Assembly: GCA_947630085.1 (NCBI GenBank) | Contig: CANRGP010000007.1 | Location: 1-44,964 of the forward strand | DNA length: 44,964 nucleotides | Direction of reading: 5' to 3' | Source: an uncultured Lachnospiraceae bacterium | GTDB lineage: Bacteria > Bacillota > Clostridia > Lachnospirales > Lachnospiraceae | Shown here: piece by piece, positions 18,260-26,800 of the stretch | How positions within the stretch are numbered: position 1 is the stretch's first letter | How the letters are laid out: the number at the start of each line of letters is the position of its first letter | Notes under the pieces: generated by a model | The model's database searches: none | What the model saw: the letters and a program-made list of their open reading frames with translations, nothing else | Told to the model about the DNA's origin: nothing | Position numbers and translations under genes: made by a program

Positions 18260-20899
18260 TTATTGCCGTGTATAGCCGCAGACAGAGCATTTCTTTCCCG
18301 AAGAATCCCATATATGATCCTGCAGTTTATTTCCCTCATACTCGTCGCATATACATTGAGTCTGATGCTGCCGGGCATTGTTCGGGATCGGAACCGCTTC
18401 GCCGGTATGAACATGGGTCTGGCGGATCTGAGGCCCCTCTATCGTGTAGATCCACGGACTCCCGTCCCGGAAAAGCCCGGGGAACATATCGTCGTCAGAA
18501 ATGTCATCCCCCGTGATCAGAATCCCTCCAAAGCTGTCTCTCGGACCCGCATAATAATAATTGTTCTCCGCAGTCAGTCCATCCTTCACGGCGGAACCGA
18601 TCACGGCCCCCCTGCGTGAAGCGGCCATAGTTTCCACATTTCCCATATTCAGGTTGTTGGAAATGCGATAAGTCTCGTTTCCCTTTGTGTACCCGTATCC
18701 TACGATACCGCCGGCTCTCATTCCTTTGTAAACGGATCTGACTGTACCGGTATTCAGACAATCGGTTACATTGGAGATCCAGGCCACGCCCACGACTCCT
18801 CCGACATTGGCGTTGTCCTTTTCTCCGGCTGTTGTCGCCAGAACCGTTCCTTCGTTGGAACAGGCCGTAAGCTCCGTCTGATTCTCTCCGGAGTGCTCGT
18901 CCCTCAGATATCCTGCGACACCGCCCACATAGGAATTCGCCGTCACCGGGCCCGTGTTGCTGCAGCCGCTGATCCGGACAGGAACATTGGGGAAAGCGGC
19001 ATCCGATGTCTTTCCCGTCGCCGTGTAGCCCACAATTCCGCCGACCTGCTGGTCCCCTTTCACCTCTCCCTCGTTGGAGCAGCCCTCTACAAACGCATAC
19101 ATACCCGGCGTATCCGATACGGCGTCGATAATGCCGATTACCCCGCCGATCTGTCTGACATCCTCGGCGATGATCGAAGCCTTATTCACGCATCCTTTGA
19201 TACGTCCTCCGTTCATATAACCGGCCACGCCGCCGATTCTCGGTTTTCCCGCGCTGACAGTCCCCGCGTTGGTACAGTTTGTCACGGCGCTGATCCACAC
19301 CACGCCCGCGATTCCGCCTGCGTTTGCCCGCTCATTTTCCTCCGCGGCAGTCGCCGCAACCTCTCCTGTGTTTGTGCATCCGGAAATCTCCATCAGATTA
19401 TCCGCAATCCGTTCGTCCTTTGCAAACCCAACGATGCCTCCCACATAGGCGTGCGCTGTCACCGGGCCTTCGTTGCTGCAGCCTGCAATCTTTACCGTCT
19501 GGTTGGGAATTGACAGGTCTTTCGCGTTTCCCGTAACGGCATACCCCACGACGCCTCCGATATTTTCATAACCGGCAACCGTCCCGATGTTGGAGCATCC
19601 GCTGACAGTGGTATACAGTCCTGTGGTCCTGGATACCGCGTTGATACACCCGACAACGCCTCCAATATTGCTGCGGTTTTCAGACATGACCGTTCCACGG
19701 TTTGCACATCCCCGTACCGTCCCGGAGTTCATATATCCGACGATGCCTCCCAGCCTGGAGCCGTCTGCGCTCACGGAGCCGGAGTTGGTGCTGTCCGTCA
19801 CTGTGCAGATCCATAACACGCCGACAATTCCTCCTGCATTAGCCCTGGCGCCGTCCCCAGCGACTGTCGACATAACCGCTCCTGTGTTCGTGCATTCGGA
19901 AATCTTCGTCTGATCCTCTGCCATCTGCGCGTTTTTCAGATATCCGGCAATGCCTCCCACATAGGCGTAAGCCGTTATCTTTCCGGAGTTTTTACATCCG
20001 GAAATCAGGATCGGGACGTTGGGACAGGCCTCCTTCTCCCCGCTCTTTTCTCTGCCTGTAACCGTATATCCTACAACTCCTCCTACTTCCTCATATCCCG
20101 TAACCTCCGCCTGATTGGAGCAGTTTTGCACCGTAACCGCCTGATTTTCCCTGGAAGTCACGGCGTACACATATCCGACGATCCCTCCCACATATTTATC
20201 ATTTTGTGCGGCAACCGTACAGCGGTTTATACAGCCTGTGATCGTAGCAGAATTCAGAACGGCCCCGACAATTCCTCCCACTGCGCTTTCCCTGGTCTTT
20301 CCTGCCTCTGACCTGGACGTAATGCTTCCCTCAATCGTCAGATCACGAATCACGGCTCCGTCGATATACCCAAACAGTGCCAAATATCCGCTTCTTCCGC
20401 TAATCTTAATTCCGCTGATCGTATGGCCGGCCCCGTCAAAGGTTCCCATAAAATGCCGGCCCTTTCCGCTGTTGCCGATGGGATTCTGTCCCTCGCAGCT
20501 CTCTAAGTCGATGTCGGCTGTGAGCCGGTATCTGGAGGCTCTCGTCCACGCCGTGTCGTCGTGCATGAGCGCCAGAAGCGTATCGGCGTCCCCGATCAGA
20601 ACGTAGCCCTCCTTATCCGTATCCGCGTCCTCGAACACTCCGTTCTTCCCGCTGGAATCGAGATTCTCGTCATCCGCTTCATAGCCGTCAGGATCTTCTT
20701 CGTCAGGCTCCTCTTCCTCCATCTCTTCTTCGTCAATTTCCTCTTCTATGACTTCATCTGCGATTTCCTTCTCCGCCGCGTCGATGACGGCCTTTTCTGT
20801 ATTTGCGGCCCAAACGATCCCTGGTCTGAGTATTTCCGCACAGAAAAGCATCATTATCAGCAGTACGGCTGTCAAACGCCATCCTTTTCTCTTCCCCAT
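18260..20899 (-). CDS. Secreted GLUG-repeat protein with acidic linker
   Basis: This exported protein of 879 residues has a signal peptide (residues 1-31, ending WAA), then a strongly acidic linker (about residues 40-85), a lead-in domain like those of the other GLUG proteins (YRLTADIDLESCEGQNPIG, then HTISGIKISG), and a long run of GLUG coils (VGGIVGY...CxNxGxV) that should fold as a parallel beta-helix. The coils come in three consecutive blocks of about 170 residues in the same internal order. It ends with a Cys/His element (CIC...H...CSVCG). There is no sorting signal or membrane anchor. AGGAGG at 20907-20912 precedes the ATG. Its first 28 bases overlap the end of the 2443-residue gene, so translation is probably coupled. 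It is the last gene of the surface operon. GLUG motifs are known from surface and IgA-protease-type proteins, but the binding target is unknown. Confidence 0.85.
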   Translation of the reverse strand: MGKRKGWRLTAVLLIMMLFCAEILRPGIVWAANTEKAVIDAAEKEIADEVIEEEIDEEEMEEEEPDEEDPDGYEADDENLDSSGKNGVFEDADTDKEGYVLIGDADTLLALMHDDTAWTRASRYRLTADIDLESCEGQNPIGNSGKGRHFMGTFDGAGHTISGIKISGRSGYLALFGYIDGAVIRDLTIEGSITSRSEAGKTRESAVGGIVGAVLNSATITGCINRCTVAAQNDKYVGGIVGYVYAVTSRENQAVTVQNCSNQAEVTGYEEVGGVVGYTVTGREKSGEKEACPNVPILISGCKNSGKITAYAYVGGIAGYLKNAQMAEDQTKISECTNTGAVMSTVAGDGARANAGGIVGVLWICTVTDSTNSGSVSADGSRLGGIVGYMNSGTVRGCANRGTVMSENRSNIGGVVGCINAVSRTTGLYTTVSGCSNIGTVAGYENIGGVVGYAVTGNAKDLSIPNQTVKIAGCSNEGPVTAHAYVGGIVGFAKDERIADNLMEISGCTNTGEVAATAAEENERANAGGIAGVVWISAVTNCTNAGTVSAGKPRIGGVAGYMNGGRIKGCVNKASIIAEDVRQIGGVIGIIDAVSDTPGMYAFVEGCSNEGEVKGDQQVGGIVGYTATGKTSDAAFPNVPVRISGCSNTGPVTANSYVGGVAGYLRDEHSGENQTELTACSNEGTVLATTAGEKDNANVGGVVGVAWISNVTDCLNTGTVRSVYKGMRAGGIVGYGYTKGNETYRISNNLNMGNVETMAASRRGAVIGSAVKDGLTAENNYYYAGPRDSFGGILITGDDISDDDMFPGLFRDGSPWIYTIEGPQIRQTHVHTGEAVPIPNNARQHQTQCICDEYEGNKLQDHIWDSSGKKCSVCGYTRQ
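18650..20240 (-). repeat. Three tandem GLUG blocks of about 170 residues
   Basis: Within the 879-residue protein three blocks follow one another (roughly 20240-19706, 19705-19190 and 19190-18650). Each has the same succession of coils: a Cys-Asn coil, VGGIVGY or a variant, a TG-containing loop with a Pro-Asn pair, ISGC-N coil, VTA-YVGGIAGYL, a coil ending NQT or NLM, and an ANxGGIVGV-W-S coil. Boundaries are approximate. Confidence 0.7.
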
Positions 20900-23800
20900 A
20901 TGTCTCCCTCCTCTTTCTTCTTTTGGGATGTGCGGCTCCCCTTTTCTACGCGGAAACCCTCATCCGTGAAGGCTGCCGCATCATGAGGCGTAGCCGTCTG
21001 ATCCTCCGGCATATCCAGAGCGTCAAACGGGGTTGCCAGAATGAGCATCGGCATCACGCTCTTGTCATATCTGCACTCGGTACAGATATTTCCGCCGCTA
21101 TATGTGTGCGGCCTCGGATCCTGCTCCTCCTCTCCCAGCACTTTCCCACAGATACACTGCCAGATATGGAGCTCGGAGCCGCCCTGTTCATCCAGAAGCG
21201 GCACACGCATTCTCTTGGCCGCGCTTGCGCATACCAGTTCATGGAAGTAGGTAAGCTCAGGGCCTCTGACTGTGAATGTCCAGATGTCGGTGGTCAGGCC
21301 GGGGAAGTTCGCTTCATCTGCGAGATCGTCCTCTTCGACCTTTGTGCCGTGGGCATCTTCGAGGCCGACACCGGCGCTGTAGTAGTTGTTTCCGGCATCC
21401 AGACCCGTCTCAGAAGCTCCGCCGATGACAGCAGATACGTGGGTCGCACTCCCTGTCACCGTCCCTGCATTATAATTAGCGGAAATTATGTATGTCGTAT
21501 TCTTACCTGCATTATATCCGTAGCCCACAATACCACCCACATATTGCCCGGAAGGCGTTCCGTTTATTGTGCCTGTGTTCATGGAGCCACTTATTTCAGC
21601 CCCGGCCATTCCTCCCGCAACGCCGCCCGCACGGGCGCTCAAGCTATTACTACCACCTGGTTTTGTGCAGCTGATCTCGCCTTCATTGAAGCACTGCGTC
21701 AACCGTGTCTGATTATCCAGGCCATAGCCGGTATCCTTCAGATATCCCACGATGCCTCCAACCGACATACCGCTTGCGGTCACCTTTCCACTGTTTATAC
21801 ACAGGGAAATGGTAATCGGCATATTGATATGCTGCCCAGCAGTGTCCTTAATTCCGGTCTGCGTATATCCGATAATGCCCCCGATCTGTCCGCTTCCCCG
21901 GATCTCGCCGCTGTTGGAGCATTCAGTGATGGAAATTCCCTCATTTGCCGCCTTCAATGTGGTATTGGCATCCAGTTCTCCGACAATACCGCCCACATTC
22001 TGTTCGGTTCCGGTGACCACTCCCTTACTGACGCAGCCCGTAAGGCTGATCGGTACGTCTTTATGCTTGGCATCGATATAGCCTGCCATTCCTCCGACCT
22101 GAGTCTTACCGTTGACAGCCGCTTCATTCACGCAGTTTTCCAGCCTTACCTCACCCTGCACATAGAGGTATCCGGCGATGCCTCCTACATATTTTGCGGA
22201 CGAAGCGTTGACCACACACCGATTCACACAGTTCTCGATGGTAACGCCGGACGGGCATGCGCCGATCAGACCGCCGACAGACTGTGTGCCTGTCGAAGAG
22301 ATTGTTCCTTCCACAGTCAGGTTTCTGATCTCCGCATTGTTCACATATCCGAAGAAACCGATATTTTGGGCTCCGCTGATATTGATTCCACTGACGGTAT
22401 AGCCGCCGCCGTCGAAGCTTCCCTTAAACGCATGACTTCCATTCGTTCCGATCGGCTTCTGACCGCTCTGTCCGGCAAGATCAATGTCCTTGACAAGGAT
22501 GTAGCTGTCTGCCAGCGCATCCGCATCTCCGCTCGCTGCTTTTTCCATCAGTGCCAGCAGGCTTTCTGCGCTCGAAAGCATATAGCGTCCTTCGCTGTCT
22601 CTCGGATTGGAAGTATCCAGGTGGCAGACGGTACAGACGGTGCTTCCGTCCGCAAATTGGTGCGGTTCAAGCTCTCCCGTCGGCTCTTTGCAGATACAGC
22701 ACAGCTGATGCATTGCCAACGGATCCTTTTCATACGGAATCCAGACTGATCCAACGTGAGTATGGAACGTCTTCAGCTGTGGTCCCTCCGTCGTGTAAAT
22801 CCAGATGTCTTCTCTCGCATACAGTCCGGCAAATGACTCTCCCGCAGAAACATCAGCCTCTTCCACTTTCTGACCACGTCCTGTATTCGCTTCAGAGCCG
22901 GCGGTATAATAGTTGTTCTCCGTCGTTAATCCGCTCACCGTCGCGTAGCCGATTATGCTATAGGCGCTGCCGCTCGTGCCGCTGACGGTCCCTTTATTGA
23001 AGCAGAAAGAAACTCCATATTCTCCGCTTCCTGAATTATAACAATTTCCGACAATACCACCCACACGCTTGCCTATGCCGGTGACTGAACCAGCATTCAT
23101 ACAATCTTCTATGCTGGCATAAGCAATCGAACCTGCGATTCCGCCAACGTCCGAATATGTGCTGCTGCTGCCGGCAGTCGTAGTGACCACTCCTGTATTC
23201 AGGCAGCCGGACAGCTTCATCTGGTCGGCTTTTCCAAATCCTCTGTCTCGCAGATATCCCGCAATGCCGCCGGCAGTACTATTGGAAGCGGTTATTTTTC
23301 CATGATTCTGACAGGACCGGATCATTATCGGGACATTTCCGGTCTGGCCATTTCCGGTCTCTGCCAGCCCGATGATGCCGCCAACCTGCTTGTCGCTTCC
23401 GGTGATCTCCCCGTCATTACGGCAGCCTTCGATGTGGATTGACCGACCGGAGGGCGACAGATCGGCCGCGATATATCCAACGATTCCCGCAACATTGCTC
23501 CCACCTGTAATTTTGCCCTCATTTGCACAGTTTTCAATCCTCGATTCCGCCCCCGCGTAGAGCAGTCCGACAAGACCGCCTATGTTTTCCGCGCCCTCGG
23601 CTGTCACCGTACACCGGTTCGTGCAATTGATCAGTGTGATGCTTCCCGGCGTCGCGCCGATGAGCCCTGCGACGGACTGGCTGCCGGTAGATATTATGCT
23701 TCCCTCTATGGTCAGATCCCGGATCGTCGTATTAATTGCGTATCCGATGAAGCCGGCGTAATCACCTTCACTGCTGATCCTGATCCCGCTGATCGTATGA

Positions 23801-26800
23801 TCATTGCCGTCAAGGGTTCCGTAAAACGCTTTGTCATGACTTCCGATCGGCCGCTGCCAGCCGCCATCCGGCAGGGTTATATCGGCATCCAGGATATAGG
23901 AAACCGGGTGATCATGGCTTCCCCAGAGACCTTCGTTCGCCATCAGCTTCTGCAGATCGTCCGCCGTCCGGATCACAGATCTGCCTGCGGAATCGGTTGT
24001 TCCGTTCCACTCTGTCAACGACGCTTCCTTATATCCGCATCCGCTGCAGCTCCGGCGGCCGCCAACAAACTCCATTGTATGAGCGCTTTGCTCTCCGACA
24101 GCCGTCTCCGGCGCCAGGCAGATACAAAGCCTCTGGTGCGTGTGCTCATAATCCGCTTTCACGGGCAGCAGCCCGCGCTCGTTTTCTGCCTGATGCACAT
24201 GAAAGACCGCAAGTTCAGGGCCGGCAGTCGTATACATCCAGATATCCGGATGGCTGCCTTCCAGCAGGTCCTCGAATAGGTTTACATCCGCGATCGTTCC
24301 CTCCGGCAGGTCGATGCGTGTTCCATGAAGGATATTACTGTTTCCATGTTTCCCCTCGCCCTTGCTGAAGAAATTGTTCTCCAACTGCAGGCCTTCTTTC
24401 CCACCGTGCTCCTCGTCCATCGCGTACCCTGCGATGGCGCAGGTCGAGCCGGCCGGCCCGTCGATCTCGCCGGCGTTGTAGCACCAGGCGATCCAGTACT
24501 TCGCATCCACGCTGGCCGTGTAGCCAGAACCTGTGATGCCGCCGACCCGCTTGCCTGCGGAGGCAACACGTCCTGTATTCATGGCATAAGCAATGTTGGA
24601 GTAGGCGACCGCGCCTGTAATGCCGCCTGCGTATGCCTGATCGCCCGCCGCAGCGGTTGACGTTATATTCCCTTCATTCAGGCACTGGTAAAGCGTCGTC
24701 TGATCTTTCGTTATGCTATAGCCGATATCCCGAAGATATCCGGCGATGCCGCCCACATAGCTTGTGGCTGTGATATTGCCGGAGTTCCGGCACAGGCTGA
24801 TGAAAATGTCTTCGTTATTATTATTTTTTCCCGTATCCGACTGACCAAGTATGCCGCCGACGTACTGCGTGCCGCTCACGTCGGCCGTATTGTCGCAGCC
24901 TCTCACCGTGATGCTGTCGTCGTCTATCGTCCCGTTGCCTTCGATGTAGCCGATGATTCCGCCTACATAGCTTCCGCCTGCGATCTCCGCCTCATTGCGG
25001 CAATCCTCGATCCGGGATTTTCCTCGGGTGTAGAGCTGTCCGGCAATGCCGCCCACATAGTTCGCGTCTTTCGCCGCAATGTATATGCGGTTCACGCAGT
25101 TTTGAATGGTGACACTGGTAGGGCAGGCGCCGACGAAACCGCCGACCGAACGGCTGGCGCCGCCGTCCGGGACAAATGTGACTGTCCCTTCCAGCGTCAG
25201 GTTTCGTATCACGGCCCCGTCCACATAGCCGAAGAAGCCCAGATTCGCCCCGCCGCTCAGATCAATGCCGCTGACCGTATGTCCGCCGCCGTCAAAGGTT
25301 CCCTTAAAGCGGTGTCCGCTGTCGCCGATAGGCCGCTGCATCTCATACTCATCGAGACTGATATCCGCCGTCAGGAGATAATTCGCATCCTCTCCCCAAA
25401 GGGTATAGTTTTCGATCAGCTGAATCAGATCCCCGGCACATTCAATGATCCGTTTCCCGTTTTCCGTCCGGCCGTCCCACTCCGCAAGAAGTTCCGGCTG
25501 CCAGGAGCACTCCGTACAGGTTTTTCTGCTGTCTGTCCATTCCCATGAATGCTCTCCCTGGTTTCCGACGGCGGTACCCGGATCCAGGCATATGCACATT
25601 CTCTGATGATGAAAGGGATCCGATCTGACCGGCATAGCTTTCCGCTCCGCCTCCGGAGTATGAATATGGAAGCGTACCAGCTCCGGGCCGTAAATCGTAT
25701 AAATCCACAAATTTTTCTGAGCGTAAAGAGACTCGAAAGCCGATTCGTCCGCAATCTCGCCCGTCGCCACGGCAATGCTTCCGCTGGCATCCGCAGGGCC
25801 CTGACTGTAATAATTATCCGACGCAGTCAGTCCCTCCGATGCCGCGGAACCGATAACCGCTCCTTTTCTTCCGGATGCGGTACTCGTTACACTTCCCGCA
25901 TTATAGTTTCCTGTAATTGCGTATGTCTCGCCGCCTGCTGTGTAGCCATATCCCACGATTCCTCCGGTTCTAAAACCATCGGAAGTAACCGTTCCGGTGT
26001 TCATGGATCCGGATATATTGGAAATCCATGCGACCCCGACAATTCCTCCGACATTGGCGTTTGCCTTTTCTCCGGAGGCCGTAGCCGTCACTGCTCCTTC
26101 ATTGAGGCAGCCGGACAGCCAGGTCTGATTTTCTCCGCTGCGATAATCTCTCAGGAATCCGGCGATGCCACCGACATAAGAATCGGCGGTTACAGGAGCG
26201 CTGTTCCTGCAGTCCTCAATCCTGATCGGTATATTTACCGACGCGCTGCCTCCCTGACTTGCCGTAACCGTATAGCCAACAATTCCGCCAACGTTCTGGT
26301 AGCCCTTGACGGCCGCCTCATTCGCGCATCCGCTTATACTGGCCGCCCTGCCCTGATCTGCAGATACATCGTAAATCTGTCCGATAATACCGCCTACATA
26401 TCTGCCTGCGTCCGCCGTCACCTCGCACCGGTTCACACAGTTTTCAAGAGTGATGCCGTTGATACTTGCTCCCACCAGTCCCCCTACCGATGCGGCATTT
26501 CCTTCAGCCTTAACGGTTCCCTCCACAGTCAGGTTGCGGATGACCGCCTTTTCCGTATAGCCGAACAGCCCCAGGTACCCGGAACCGCTGAGGGCAATTC
26601 CGCTGATCGTATATCCGTTTCCGTCAAATACGCCTCTGAAATGCTTCCCTCTCGCATTGATTCCGATAGGGCTCTGTCCCTCGCATCCCTCCAGATCAAT
26701 GTCGTTCGCCAGCTTATACATGGTTCCCTCTCCCCATAGTCTGCTGTCACTCATCAGATCCAGAAGTGCTTCCTTGCTTTTGATCATCCGGTATCCGCCC

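Noticed and set aside
20923-22749. A plus-strand reading frame of 608 codons opposite the giant GLUG gene.
   Set aside because: It mirrors the repeat structure of the real gene and has no start signal.
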